Positions 1 to 8,598 of a DNA stretch of 51,452 nucleotides are shown here, piece after piece. Origin of the DNA: Deinococcus radiopugnans ATCC 19172 (GTDB lineage Bacteria; Deinococcota; Deinococci; Deinococcales; Deinococcaceae). Numbering within the stretch: the stretch's first letter is position 1; the number at the start of each line of letters is the position of its first letter. Where the stretch lies: the NCBI RefSeq assembly GCF_006335125.1, contig NZ_VDMO01000025.1:1-51452 (forward strand). Direction: 5' to 3'. Both the position numbers and the translations under genes were made by a program. The notes below the pieces were generated by a model. The model searched no databases. It saw only the letters and a list, made by a program, of their open reading frames with translations, and was not told where the DNA came from.

Positions 1-2
1 TC

Positions 3-40
3 GGCGGGTTTTGGAGTCGTCACACACCCAAAACACCGCC
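3..40. repeat. Edge hairpin, left copy
   Basis: A 12-bp stem with one bulge: GGCGGGTTTTGG at 3-14 pairs with CCAAAACACCGCC at 28-40. A very similar hairpin lies in the opposite orientation at 51402-51438. Finding the same structure at both ends of the window suggests that the window is bounded by copies of one repeat or insertion sequence. It could also be the subterminal hairpin of an IS200/IS605-type element. I see no transposase, so its identity is open. Confidence 0.5.
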
Positions 41-65
41 GTTTATCCTGCCGATTCGCAACCTG

Positions 66-491
66 TCACACGTTCAGGGATTTCCCGTCCAGCACAGCCT
101 CAACTCGAAGATGTCCGGTACAGAGCGGCCCGCCGTAAAAGGCCGTTCCCGCCGAGGGACCATTGGGGTTGGCGTTGTCGCACTGCGCGGTGTTTCCCTC
201 GCGGCACGGCGGGCAGTAGCCGCACGACACCGTGGAGGGGATGACCACGCGGTCGCCCGGCGCGAAGTTGCGGACGTCGGCCCCCACCTGTTCCACCACG
301 CCCACCGCCTCGTGGCCCAGGATGGTGCCGGGCACCATGCCGCTCATGGTGCCGCGAACAAAGTGCAGGTCCGTGCCGCAGATCGCGCTGGCCGTCAGGC
401 GCACGATGGCGTCCGTCGGCTCCTGAAGCTGCGGTTCGGGAACGTCGTCCAGGCGAATGTCGCCAATACCGTGCCACACCACTGCTTTCAT
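66..491 (-). pseudogene. Zinc-dependent alcohol dehydrogenase, 3'-truncated
   Basis: The 141 residues starting MKAVVWHGIG match the N-terminal catalytic lobe of medium-chain zinc alcohol dehydrogenases. The catalytic-zinc motifs CGTDLH and GHE are present, as is the four-cysteine structural-zinc lobe within CGYCPPCREGNTAQC. Full-length family members have about 350-390 residues. This frame leaves the family pattern after FYGGP (near position 120) and stops about 18 residues later, so the whole NAD-binding Rossmann domain is missing. The foreign tail runs into the edge hairpin, which fits truncation by insertion of an element. I chose the start at 491 because it begins the family sequence and has AGG-type purines just upstream. 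The fragment should have no dehydrogenase activity. Confidence 0.8.
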
Positions 492-654
492 CGTTTCACT
501 CCTTTTCAGTCCGGGCGTCACGCAGCCCACAGGTCCGTGACGATGGCCTTGCCGGGCCGACGTGTAGAAGTATGTTCCCGGACCTGACTGGGCCGGAAGA
601 TTATTCGCTCACGCCGTATTAAGCTGACCTAGCGCAAATGTTAGGAGGCGCATC

Positions 655-717
655 ATGCGCGGCGGCGGCTTTTCATGGACGTTCAGGGCCTCAGTCCACG
701 GGCCGGACCTGGCTTGA
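655..717 (+). CDS. Possible 20-residue leader peptide
   Basis: An ATG at 655 follows a strong AGGAGG ribosome site (643-648) and opens 20 codons beginning MRGGGFSW before TGA at 717. The start codon lies inside the short palindrome GCGCATCATGCGC (648-660), which could hide it in a hairpin. The next gene (804) has no good ribosome site of its own, so a leader role is conceivable. No family similarity was recognised, and chance occurrence is quite possible. Confidence 0.25.
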   Translation: MRGGGFSWTFRASVHGPDLA

Positions 718-803
718 CCTTTCTTTTTGACGCGTCCTTCCATTCCTCTCCCTTGACTGAATTCTCAACTGTTGATGCTCTGCGGCGGCCCACACTGTCT
801 GGC

Positions 804-1673
804 ATGACCCAGAATGACGATCCGCGCACGCCCGAACCGTCCATTCCCCCGCAGCATCAGGACCGTCCCGGCACCGAGGCTCGCCTGCACCCGGCCGCTG
901 ATCACGGCGAAACGTCGTACCGGGGCAGCGGCAAGCTGGCGGGCAAGGTGGCGCTGATCACCGGGGCCGACAGCGGAATTGGCAAGGCGGTGGCCCTGGC
1001 CTTCGCCCGCGAGGGGGCCGACGTGGTGGTGTCTTACCTCAGCGAGGACGCCGATGCCGAGGACACCGCCCGCCTGGTGCGCGAGGCCGGACAGCGGGCG
1101 CTGATCCTGGCCGGGGACATCGGCGATCCAGCCCACTGCCAGTCGCTGGTGCAGCGCACCGTGGCCGAATTCGGGGGGTTGGACGTGCTGGTCAACAACG
1201 CCGCGTACCAGAACAACTTCAAGACGCTGGCCGAGATCACGCCTGAAGAGCTGGAGCGGCACTACCGCACCAACGTCTTTGCCATCTTCTTTCTGTGCCA
1301 GGCGGCGCTGCCCCATCTGAAACCCGGGGCAAGCATCATCAACACGTCGTCGGTGCAGGCCTACCAGCCCTCGCCCAGCATCCTGGCGTACGCGTCCACC
1401 AAGGGCGCGGTGGTCACGCTGACCAAAGGACTGGCCAAACTGCTGGCGGATCAGGGCGTCCGCGTCAACTCGGTGGCTCCGGGGCCGATCTGGACCCCGC
1501 TGGTGGTCCAGGGTGACGCCGACGCCGCGCCGGAATTCGGGCAAAAGACCCCGCTGGGCCGCCCGGGTCAGCCGGCTGATCTGGCCGCCACGTACGTGCT
1601 GCTGGCCTCGGCAGACAGCAGTTACACCACCGGGGCCATCTATGCCATCACCGGCGGCGAGCTGACCGCCTAG
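804..1673 (+). CDS. SDR-family oxidoreductase (general stress protein 39-like)
   Basis: This 289-residue short-chain dehydrogenase has the NAD(P) glycine motif TGADSGIG at residues 53-60. It also has the NNAA motif, the catalytic Ser in INTSSVQAY and the YASTK Tyr/Lys pair. The charged, Pro-rich N-terminal extension of about 45 residues (PEPSIPPQHQDRPG) is typical of the YhdF/YhxC/GSP39 group, whose substrates are mostly unknown. The start at 804 gives the family N-terminus. An ATG at 675 would add 43 residues that look non-coding. No clear ribosome site precedes 804; an ACACT box ends 8 bases before it, so a leaderless message is possible. Confidence 0.85.
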   Translation: MTQNDDPRTPEPSIPPQHQDRPGTEARLHPAADHGETSYRGSGKLAGKVALITGADSGIGKAVALAFAREGADVVVSYLSEDADAEDTARLVREAGQRALILAGDIGDPAHCQSLVQRTVAEFGGLDVLVNNAAYQNNFKTLAEITPEELERHYRTNVFAIFFLCQAALPHLKPGASIINTSSVQAYQPSPSILAYASTKGAVVTLTKGLAKLLADQGVRVNSVAPGPIWTPLVVQGDADAAPEFGQKTPLGRPGQPADLAATYVLLASADSSYTTGAIYAITGGELTA

Positions 1674-1965
1674 ACCGTTGGCGGGGCATGGCGGCGTCTG
1701 CTGGGGGCTTCTGGGTCCAAACCACTGGTGACGCTGGGGGTCCGGCCCCTCCAGAGATCAGGCGCCCGGCACCTGCCCCGACAACGGCTCCGGGCCGCCG
1801 GCGTGTTCTGTTTCCAACGGCATGGGGTCAGGCGGGGCGACATTTTCTCCCGGTGAACTTCACGGTGATGTTCATTCCGTCCCGCTCCCCGGAGATCACG
1901 CTGCGGCGCCCGTCAGCGCCCATTCCGCCCAGACGATCTGACGTCCCTCACCCTGGAGGTGTTCC

Positions 1966-2583
1966 ATGTTCCCCCGTGTCCCCGTGTTGTGGGCGGTTGC
2001 CCTGGTCACCGCCGCCGTGATCATCAAAGGTCCGCGCGATCCGCTGCGTCCCTCCACCCCCCAGGACGGTGTGGGACCGCTGACCCGCAGGCGCTACTGG
2101 CTGGACCTCGAGGGGGCCACACTGGGACCTGAGGAGACGGCCGAACACTGGCGCCACCATCTGCCCGAACACGCGCCGAAGTTGCTGGCGTGGTTCCGGG
2201 GTCTGGATCATCCGGTGCCGCCCGTCCGGCAGGACACCCGCCTGTGGATTCTGATGTTCCTGAGTCGGCGGGGACGGGTGGTGATCGAACGCGTCGGCCC
2301 CCTGGGGTTCCGTGCCCGGACGCTGCGGCTGCACCCCGAGGCGGGAACCACGGACTTCCGCGTGTTGCCAGGAGCACAGCCGGGCCGGATGCGGCTGCAG
2401 ATCGAGTCGTTGTTTCGCAGCCATTCGCACTTTGACCGACTGGCCTACCTGCTTGGCGTTCATGCCGCGCAGCGCCGCACCTGGCAACTGACGTTGCGGA
2501 GCGTGGCCCGGTCCGCCGGCGGACGGGTGGTTGAGCACGGCACCGAGACCCTGGAAACGCCGGGCGTGCAGCACACGGCCTGA
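1966..2583 (+). CDS. Hypothetical protein with N-terminal membrane anchor
   Basis: The frame encodes 205 residues. Residues about 6-20 (VPVLWAVALVTAAVIIK) form a likely membrane anchor or uncleaved signal. The rest is a soluble domain rich in Arg and Leu that I cannot place in any family. The start is supported by GGAGGTG, 7-12 bases upstream. It is followed 107 bases later on the same strand by the DUF6766-like gene, and the two may be co-transcribed. The 290 bases upstream of it (1674-1965) show no gene. Confidence 0.6.
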   Translation: MFPRVPVLWAVALVTAAVIIKGPRDPLRPSTPQDGVGPLTRRRYWLDLEGATLGPEETAEHWRHHLPEHAPKLLAWFRGLDHPVPPVRQDTRLWILMFLSRRGRVVIERVGPLGFRARTLRLHPEAGTTDFRVLPGAQPGRMRLQIESLFRSHSHFDRLAYLLGVHAAQRRTWQLTLRSVARSAGGRVVEHGTETLETPGVQHTA

Positions 2584-2690
2584 TGGCCGGGGCACCCCTC
2601 AGCTGGGTGAGGCGTGGACGCAGAATGAGGCATGGAGACCCCCAGCATTCGCCCGGTCCAGAACGTGGCCCTCAGACGGGAGAACGGGGC

Positions 2691-3335
2691 ATGAAACGGT
2701 TCTGGGCCGACAACGCGCTGCTCCTGGTGTTGCTGGGCTTCTTCCTGCTGTTCTGGCTGGCGCAGGCCCTGAGTGGCTGGGCCGGCCACAACCAGGAACT
2801 CGGGAACCTGAAACAGCACACCCTGAATTTCGCCCAGTACCTGGCCTCGGCGCACTTCTGGTCCGCCACCGCAGAGAACTGGGAGAGCGAGTTTCTGCAA
2901 CTGGCCGCCTACGTGGTGCTGACCATTCACCTCAAGCAGCGCGGCAGCGCCGAATCCAACCCCTACGAGGACGAGAAGGACGACACGCAACGTCAGCAGG
3001 ACCAGCAGGAGCGGCGGGCGGCCGCCCAGGCGAGGTTCTGGCGGCGCAATTCACTGACGCTGGCCCTGCTGGGCCTCTTTGTCCTGTCCCTGCTGATGCA
3101 CCTGCGCAACTCGTGGCAGGACGACAACCTGGAGCGGCTGGCCCGCGGACAGAACGCCGAAACGCTCTGGGCGTTCCTGGGCCAGCCAGAGTTCTGGTTC
3201 GAGTCCTTCCAGAACTGGCAAAGCGAGTTCCTGGCGGTGGCGGTCATCGTGGTGCTGACCATCTTTTTGCGTCAGGTGGGCTCCTCGCAGTCCAAACGGC
3301 TGGACGAGCCGCACCGCAAGACCGGTGACGACTGA
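2691..3335 (+). CDS. DUF6766-like membrane protein
   Basis: The 214 residues contain two homologous halves. Each has a hydrophobic segment (LLLVLLGFFLLFWLAQAL and LTLALLGLFVLSLLMHL), then a FW..(T/F)(A/Q)ENWESEF / FQNWQSEF block, then a second hydrophobic segment ending in L(R/K)Q.GS.(E/Q)S. This internal duplication with four membrane segments matches the DUF6766 family, whose function is unknown. The middle (about residues 85-110) is a charged linker rich in Glu, Asp and Gln. I start it at 2691, with GGAGAACGGGGC just upstream, because an upstream ATG at 2583 adds low-complexity Arg/Gly sequence unlike the family. Confidence 0.8.
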   Translation: MKRFWADNALLLVLLGFFLLFWLAQALSGWAGHNQELGNLKQHTLNFAQYLASAHFWSATAENWESEFLQLAAYVVLTIHLKQRGSAESNPYEDEKDDTQRQQDQQERRAAAQARFWRRNSLTLALLGLFVLSLLMHLRNSWQDDNLERLARGQNAETLWAFLGQPEFWFESFQNWQSEFLAVAVIVVLTIFLRQVGSSQSKRLDEPHRKTGDD

Positions 3336-3634
3336 TGGCCCCGCCCAGCCGTCCACGACCGGAGATTCAACTTTGCCCGCGTGTCTGCGAAGGTTCAGGT
3401 GAACCGGCTGTCGATGTCGGGCCTGATCACTCCTTGCCAATTCGGCCGGTCTGCGGGAGCGTTGGCGCATGACCATCCGGAACCGTGTGGCCCAAAAACT
3501 GCACCCTCCGGTATGGCGGGGCCGCGTCCTGTGCAGGGAACTCCCGCCCTTCCGCAAAGGAAAGCCGAAAAGAGCCTGGGGTACGCTTTAAACAATTGAC
3601 TCAGCTCCCTCATGTCTCTGCGGTCTGCTGAGCC
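3336..3634. other. Intergenic, no gene seen
   Basis: About 300 bases with no convincing coding frame. The AT-richer stretch TTTAAACAATTGACT near 3587-3602 is the most likely promoter zone for the downstream sugar dehydrogenase gene, but no well-spaced -35/-10 pair can be defended. Confidence 0.4.
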
Positions 3635-4780
3635 ATGTCCCTTTCAAAACCAGTCTGCATGGTCCTTCTCGGCGGCCTGCTTGCCCTCAGCTCCTGCGCG
3701 GTGGTTCAGCGGCCCGACACCAGCAGGCCCAACGCCGGACTGACTCTTCCGGCCGGCTTTCAAGCGGACCTGTACGCCCAGGACCTCGGCAAGCCTCGCC
3801 TGATGGCCTTTGCGCCAAACGGTGATCTGTTCGTGGCCGACGAGGGCCAGGACCCCGGCACCGGGCGCGTGCTGGTGCTTGCGGATCGCGACAGGGACGG
3901 CCGCCTGGACACGCTGCAGACCTACCTGTCGGCCCTGGACCAGCCCAACAGTCTGGCCTTTCACGGCGGTTACCTGTACGTCGCCAACACCGACGGCGTC
4001 ATTCGGATGCCCTACAAGGACGGCGACCTGAAACCGGAGGCCGCGCCCGAGAAGATCATCACCCTGGAAGCCGGGGGAAGACACCACTCGCGCACCATCG
4101 TCTTTGGGCCGGACGACAGGCTGTACGTGGCGATGGGCAGCACCTGTAACGTGTGCGAGGAAGAGAACGCCCAGCGCGCCACCGTCTGGGTCTACGACGC
4201 CGACGGCAAGAATGGGCGGCCTTTTGCCACGGGTCTGCGAAATGCCGTGGGCCTGGAGTGGTTTGAGGGCACGCTGTATGCCACCGCCAACGGGCGTGAC
4301 CTGGCCGGGAGCGACACCCCGCCCGAATCCTTTTTTCGTGTGCTGGACGGCAAGAATTACGGCTGGCCGTACTGCTATCCGGTGGCTGCCGGTGAACCCC
4401 AGGTCTGGGACAAGGACTTCGGCAAGAAGTCCCCAGCCGTCTGCGAGGCGGCCCAACCGTCCTTCGCCACCACCACCGCCCACGCCGCGCCGCTGGGCCT
4501 GGCCTTTTACACCGGCCAGGCGTTTCCCGCCGAGTATCGGGGCAAGATGTTCGTGGCCCTGCACGGCTCGTGGAACCGCCCACAGAAGAGCGGTTACAGC
4601 GTGATCACCGTGGACCCCAACACCGGAGAAACGAAGGACTTCATGACCGGGTTTCTGGGTGCGCTGGGCCTGTCCACCTCAGGCCGCCCCGCCGACGTGC
4701 AGGTGGCCCCGGACGGCGCGCTGTTCGTGAGCGACGACGGCAACGGCGTGATGTACCGGGTGACCTACCAGCAGCCCTGA
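3635..4780 (+). CDS. PQQ-type sugar (sorbosone-like) dehydrogenase lipoprotein
   Basis: The 381-residue protein has a lipoprotein signal: LLGGLLALSSC puts the lipidated Cys at residue 21. The mature part is a six-bladed beta-propeller of the soluble glucose / L-sorbosone dehydrogenase class. Visible motifs include LPAGFQADLYA, NGDLFVADEG, HHSRTIVFGPDDRLYVAMGS, ATGLRNAVGLEW, NYGWPYCYP and VSDDGNGVMYRVTY. Members oxidise aldoses or related sugars at the cell surface with PQQ, but the exact substrate cannot be read from sequence. It converges on the histidine kinase gene at 4830, and a short hairpin lies between them. It appears monocistronic. Confidence 0.85.
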   Translation: MSLSKPVCMVLLGGLLALSSCAVVQRPDTSRPNAGLTLPAGFQADLYAQDLGKPRLMAFAPNGDLFVADEGQDPGTGRVLVLADRDRDGRLDTLQTYLSALDQPNSLAFHGGYLYVANTDGVIRMPYKDGDLKPEAAPEKIITLEAGGRHHSRTIVFGPDDRLYVAMGSTCNVCEEENAQRATVWVYDADGKNGRPFATGLRNAVGLEWFEGTLYATANGRDLAGSDTPPESFFRVLDGKNYGWPYCYPVAAGEPQVWDKDFGKKSPAVCEAAQPSFATTTAHAAPLGLAFYTGQAFPAEYRGKMFVALHGSWNRPQKSGYSVITVDPNTGETKDFMTGFLGALGLSTSGRPADVQVAPDGALFVSDDGNGVMYRVTYQQP

Positions 4781-4796
4781 GCGGTGTCGGCCGCAG

Positions 4797-4817
4797 CAGC
4801 CCTTGCCGAAGGGGCTG
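4797..4817. terminator. Hairpin between convergent genes
   Basis: CAGCCCTT (4797-4804) pairs with AAGGGGCTG (4809-4817), one base bulged, in the 49-base gap between two convergent genes. No T-run follows on either strand, so intrinsic termination is only possible, not shown. Confidence 0.4.
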
Positions 4818-4829
4818 GACCCACCGGCG

Positions 4830-7511
4830 TCACGCCATGGGTTTGGGCAGGGTCACGCCAAAGGTGGCCCCCTGCCCCAGGACGCTTTCGGCGAACACCC
4901 GCCCGCCATGCTTGAGCGCGATGCGCCGCACCGTCGCCAGGCCCACCCCGATTCCGGGGAAGGCCTCCTGCGTATGCAGGCGCTGGAAGATTCCGAACAG
5001 TTTCCCACCGTACCGGGGATCGAAGCCCACCCCGTTGTCGTGCACGGCGACCGTCCACTCGGTCTCGGTCTCGTCCACCTGCACCGTGACCCTGGAGACG
5101 TCCTGCCGGGTGGAGTACTTCACCGCGTTGCCGATCAGGTTGGTCATGATCTGTTGCAGCAGCGTCCCGTCCCCCCAGACCATCACGCCACCCGGAAACT
5201 GAACGTCGATCACCTGCTCCGGAAATTCAAGCTGGGCGTCCTGCTGCGCCTGCACGACCAGCGGTTCCAGGGAAACCATCCGGGGCTGGAAGTCCTGCCG
5301 TCCGGCCCGCGACAGCATCAGCATCCCGTCGATCAGCCCGTTCATGCGCATGGCCCCCTGCTGGATGATGTCCAGGTTGCGGCCGATCTTCTCCGGCTGA
5401 TTCCGGACCAGGGCGGCGCGGGCCAGATCGGCAAAGCCCATCACGTGCCGGATGGGGGTGCGCAGGTCATGCGAGGCGGAGTACGTGAACGCGTCGAGTT
5501 CCTCGTTCGCGGCGAGAAGTTCCTGGGTGCGCGAGGCCAGGGCGTCGCGCTGCACGGTCAGTTCACGCGCCTGCGCCGTGCGCTCCAGCACCAGCCCGAG
5601 GCCCCGGCCGACCGCGCGCACCGTGGCCTGCTCCCGCGGACTCCAGTGGAGGCCCGTCGGCTTGCCCACCGCCAGGATCGCCAGGGTCTCGCCGCCGATG
5701 ACGAGCGGGTAAAACGCCGCCGCGCCGTACATGGTGGTCTCGGGCAGGGCGTGGGCGTGGGCGTTCCAGCCGTCCGAGAACACCACCGCTCCCGACGCCA
5801 CCGCCTCCTGAAAGTTCGGGGCGTCCAGCGCCGCGCCGCGCCGCAGCTGCGCCGCCCCGTCCGGGCTGACGTCGGCGGACCAGGCCACCGCCTGCCAGAC
5901 GTCACCGCAGCGTTCGTAGTACACCGCGCTGACCTCGTCCATCTGGGCCTGCACCACCGACGTGGCCAGCCGGGCCAGGCTGTGGACGTCGGTCTCCGAA
6001 CCGACCGCCTCGGTAAAGGCCACGAAGGCTGCCTGGGCGCGCGCGGCTTCGGTGACCTGCACCGTGCGTGCCGCGAGTTGCGCGGCGCGCTCTGCGCGTT
6101 CCAGGGCCAGGGTCAGGCTGCGGCCCACCGCCTTGAACACCGCTTCCTCGCGGGGTGTCCAGTCCCCGGCCCGCTGCGTGCCCATGCCCAGCAGGCCACG
6201 CGGGGTGTCGCCCACGAAGCACGGGTAAAAGGCGCCGGCTCCAAATGCTTCCGTCTCGGCTATCGCCACGCTGCCCGCAGACCAGCCCGGCACAAACACC
6301 GCCTGCCGAGTCCGGATCGCCTCGGCAGAACTGGGGGCGTCTTGCGGCAGACCTGCCGTCAAGACCGCCACAACCTCCGGGGCAAAGCCTTCGGACCACA
6401 CGCGGGCCTTCCACAGGTCACCGTCCAGCTCGAAATACACGGCACTGACCACCTGCAAGGTGGTCTCCAGCACCTCCACCGCCGCGCGGGCCAGCACCAG
6501 CAGGTCCGTCGTCGTGCTGGACGCCTCGCTGAAGGCCACGAAGGCGTCCAGTCCAGCCGTGCGTTCCTGCAGTTGCCGGGACTGCTGGGCCCGTTCCAGG
6601 GCCAGCCCCAGCCCGCGGCCCACCGACTCGATGATCGCCTGTTCCTGCGCGGTCCATTCGGGGCGCGGGGTCCCGGCGGCGAACAGGGCGTAGGGCTGGT
6701 CGCCGTGATGGTAGGCCGTGACGCTCAGCGCACTGGCGTGGCCCACCGACTGCAGGCGTCCGGCCTCGCCGCCCACAAACGCCGTTCCGCGCCGCGCCAG
6801 GGCGCTGGCCACCAGCGGCGCGCTCAGGGCGAGCCCGGCCCGGCGGGCCGCGATCACCTCCGCCGGCGTGTTGCTGGAAAACACCACCGGGTACGCCATC
6901 TCGCCCTTGACCAGGTAAAAGCCGCTGATGGCGCCGCCCACCGCGTCCCGCAGGATGTCGCTGGCCGCCGTGGCGAGGTCGTTCAGATCGGTGCTGCTGG
7001 CCACCTGGGTGGTGAACCGGACGAAGGCCTCAAGCGCGCGCTCACGCTGTTCCACGCGGACTTCCAGCACCTGGGCGTGGGTCTTGAGCTGGTGCTGGGC
7101 CTCGACGAGCTGCTGTTTTGCCACCGTGCGGGCCGTGATGTCCCGGCTGCTGGCCAGCAGCCGGGTGACGGCGCCGTCCGGGGCGCGCAGCGGCGAGACC
7201 CGCACCTCCCACCACTTCGGGGTGCCGGCAAACGTCCTGGCGGCCCCCTCGAAGGTGGTGGTCTGCCCGGCGCGGGCGGCGTCCAGGGCCTGCTCGACCT
7301 GCGCGCGGGCCTCGCCTTCCCAGAAGGTGGGCCACAGCAGGCCCTGGCACACGCTGAAATCCGTGATCTCCATGGTCTTCATGCCGCCGGCGTTCATGGA
7401 CAGCACCCGGGCGTCCAGGTCCAGCACTTTGATGCAGTCGGCGCTGCTGTCGATGATGGCCTGCAGGTCGGCGGCGTCCAGAAGGGGGTCAGTGGTGGGC
7501 GGGAGAGTCAT
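4830..7511 (-). CDS. Orphan hybrid-input histidine kinase (PAS, three GAF)
   Basis: The 893 residues have no membrane segment, so this is a cytoplasmic sensor kinase. An N-terminal PAS domain (about 12-125, ending SSRDITART) is followed by three GAF domains (about 165-305, 325-470 and 495-645). The GAFs share the signature WTxxEQAIxxSVGRxLxLALERA, so they probably arose by tandem duplication. The H-box FTYSASHDLRTPIRH puts the phosphorylated His at 681. The N-box NLIGNAVKYS is near 791-800, the G1 box DNGVGFD near 825-831, and the G2 box GIGVGLATVRRI near 853-864. The kinase core resembles phytochrome-type kinases, but no chromophore Cys is evident. No response regulator gene is adjacent. No strong ribosome site precedes the start. 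Confidence 0.9.
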   Translation of the reverse strand: MTLPPTTDPLLDAADLQAIIDSSADCIKVLDLDARVLSMNAGGMKTMEITDFSVCQGLLWPTFWEGEARAQVEQALDAARAGQTTTFEGAARTFAGTPKWWEVRVSPLRAPDGAVTRLLASSRDITARTVAKQQLVEAQHQLKTHAQVLEVRVEQRERALEAFVRFTTQVASSTDLNDLATAASDILRDAVGGAISGFYLVKGEMAYPVVFSSNTPAEVIAARRAGLALSAPLVASALARRGTAFVGGEAGRLQSVGHASALSVTAYHHGDQPYALFAAGTPRPEWTAQEQAIIESVGRGLGLALERAQQSRQLQERTAGLDAFVAFSEASSTTTDLLVLARAAVEVLETTLQVVSAVYFELDGDLWKARVWSEGFAPEVVAVLTAGLPQDAPSSAEAIRTRQAVFVPGWSAGSVAIAETEAFGAGAFYPCFVGDTPRGLLGMGTQRAGDWTPREEAVFKAVGRSLTLALERAERAAQLAARTVQVTEAARAQAAFVAFTEAVGSETDVHSLARLATSVVQAQMDEVSAVYYERCGDVWQAVAWSADVSPDGAAQLRRGAALDAPNFQEAVASGAVVFSDGWNAHAHALPETTMYGAAAFYPLVIGGETLAILAVGKPTGLHWSPREQATVRAVGRGLGLVLERTAQARELTVQRDALASRTQELLAANEELDAFTYSASHDLRTPIRHVMGFADLARAALVRNQPEKIGRNLDIIQQGAMRMNGLIDGMLMLSRAGRQDFQPRMVSLEPLVVQAQQDAQLEFPEQVIDVQFPGGVMVWGDGTLLQQIMTNLIGNAVKYSTRQDVSRVTVQVDETETEWTVAVHDNGVGFDPRYGGKLFGIFQRLHTQEAFPGIGVGLATVRRIALKHGGRVFAESVLGQGATFGVTLPKPMA

Positions 7512-7612
7512 GGCTTGAGGCCCAGTCTGACAGCCCCGCGGCCGAATGCAGCTTCATCAAGAGGCCCCGGTCAGCGGAACCCACCGGGGACGTTTGAGCC
7601 GTTCGCCTGAAC

Positions 7613-7618
7613 TACACT
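7613..7618 (+). promoter_or_regulatory. -10 box (TACACT), possible leaderless start
   Basis: TACACT fits the TANNNT -10 pattern and ends 10 bases before the GTG start at 7628. Transcription would begin at or next to the start codon, and no Shine-Dalgarno sequence is present. No good -35 box is visible. Confidence 0.35.
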
Positions 7619-7627
7619 GTCGCCAGC

Positions 7628-8068
7628 GTGCAAAGCCCCCGTGTCGCCCCTCTGCTCCGCCAGGTTCTGGCGGCGCTGACGTTGGTGGCCGCCTTCGCTT
7701 TCCAGCTGCGGGCAGGCGGCATGGTGGACCTGGCCCAGGCGACTGGCGCGGTGACCCTGCGCGGGGCTGGGCCGGTGGGGGTAAGGTTCTCCCACCATTC
7801 AGCGCCGCCGGTCAGCTCACCTCTTCAGTCGCCGCAAGCGGGCTTCCCGCCGTCGCCGCGTCCAGGCCGTGACCCCACCAAAGAGGGTCACCACCACGCC
7901 GCCCACTGTCCGTTCTGCGTCACGGGTGCGTTCGCGCTGGAGGCGGGCGTGCTGCCGCTGCCGACGGCGCCGCCGCGTCTGGCCGCTCGGCGTCTGGCCT
8001 CCGTCCCGGCCCACCATCCCGCCACCGTGCGTCACGCCGACGCCCGCGCGCCCCCTGCTTCCCTCTGA
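7628..8068 (+). CDS. DUF2946-like copper-associated protein
   Basis: The 146 residues begin with a hydrophobic export signal ([23 protein letters not shown]). The centre is His-rich and contains [11 protein letters not shown], the HCPFC motif characteristic of DUF2946. That family is frequently found next to copper import and handling genes and probably binds metal through its Cys and His residues. The GTG start at 7628 is chosen because it directly precedes the signal sequence. It is the first gene of a same-strand set with YcnI, CopC and CopD homologues (41 bases to the next gene), which supports a copper role. Its Pro/Arg-rich tail is not conserved in any family I recognise. Confidence 0.75.
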   Translation: MQSPRVAPLLRQVLAALTLVAAFAFQLRAGGMVDLAQATGAVTLRGAGPVGVRFSHHSAPPVSSPLQSPQAGFPPSPRPGRDPTKEGHHHAAHCPFCVTGAFALEAGVLPLPTAPPRLAARRLASVPAHHPATVRHADARAPPASL

Positions 8069-8109
8069 ACATTCAGCGCCCCCGCCTTTTTCAGAGGAGG
8101 AGTTTCACC

Positions 8110-8553
8110 ATGCAAAAAATTTTTATGCTGTCCGCTGCCCTGCTGCTGTCCTTCGCCGCGGCCCATGCCACCGTCCGCACAGAGACGGGCCTGTCCGAAT
8201 CCGCCGCTGGAAAATCCGAGACCTACCGCCTGAACGTGCCTGTGGAAAAAGACCTGGCCACCACCCAGATTCGCCTGGTGGTCCCCGCAGGCGTGGGCAT
8301 CAGCCGCTTTCAGGTGACCCCTGGCTTTACCCGCACGCTGACCAAAAATGCCGATGGCCTCGTGACCGAGGTGGTCTGGACGGGCACCATCGCCCCGATG
8401 GAATATGCCCGCTTCTTCTTCCAGGCGAAGAACCCTGGGGCCGCAGGTGAACTGGTCTGGAAGGTCTACCAGACCTATGCCGACGGCAGCGTGGTGGCCT
8501 GGGACGACACCCAGCCCGACACGGCGCCCGCCAGCCACACCACCGTCAAGTAA
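8110..8553 (+). CDS. ycnI: YcnI-family (DUF1775) copper-binding protein
   Basis: The 147 residues start with a signal peptide ([20 protein letters not shown]). They continue into a DUF1775/YcnI domain with [28 protein letters not shown] and a [14 protein letters not shown] block near the C-terminus. In characterised YcnI the mature N-terminal His helps bind Cu(II). Here a His at residue 19 would be exposed if cleavage occurs after AAA. An alternative cleavage after AHA would remove it, so this point is uncertain. A strong AGAGGAGGAG ribosome site precedes the ATG. The protein is probably an extracytoplasmic copper chaperone feeding CopC/CopD. It lacks the C-terminal membrane anchor seen in many YcnI proteins. 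Confidence 0.85.
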   Translation: MQKIFMLSAALLLSFAAAHATVRTETGLSESAAGKSETYRLNVPVEKDLATTQIRLVVPAGVGISRFQVTPGFTRTLTKNADGLVTEVVWTGTIAPMEYARFFFQAKNPGAAGELVWKVYQTYADGSVVAWDDTQPDTAPASHTTVK

Positions 8554-8598
8554 TCGGGGCTGGGGCAGGGGAGACCCTGTCCCGGTTCTGGAGGTTCT

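Noticed and set aside
4803..7610. 935-codon open frame on the plus strand opposite the histidine kinase
   Set aside because: It is the mirror of the kinase gene in GC-rich DNA. The minus strand encodes clear PAS, GAF and kinase motifs, and the plus-strand translation is low-complexity Gly/Arg/His sequence with no family features.
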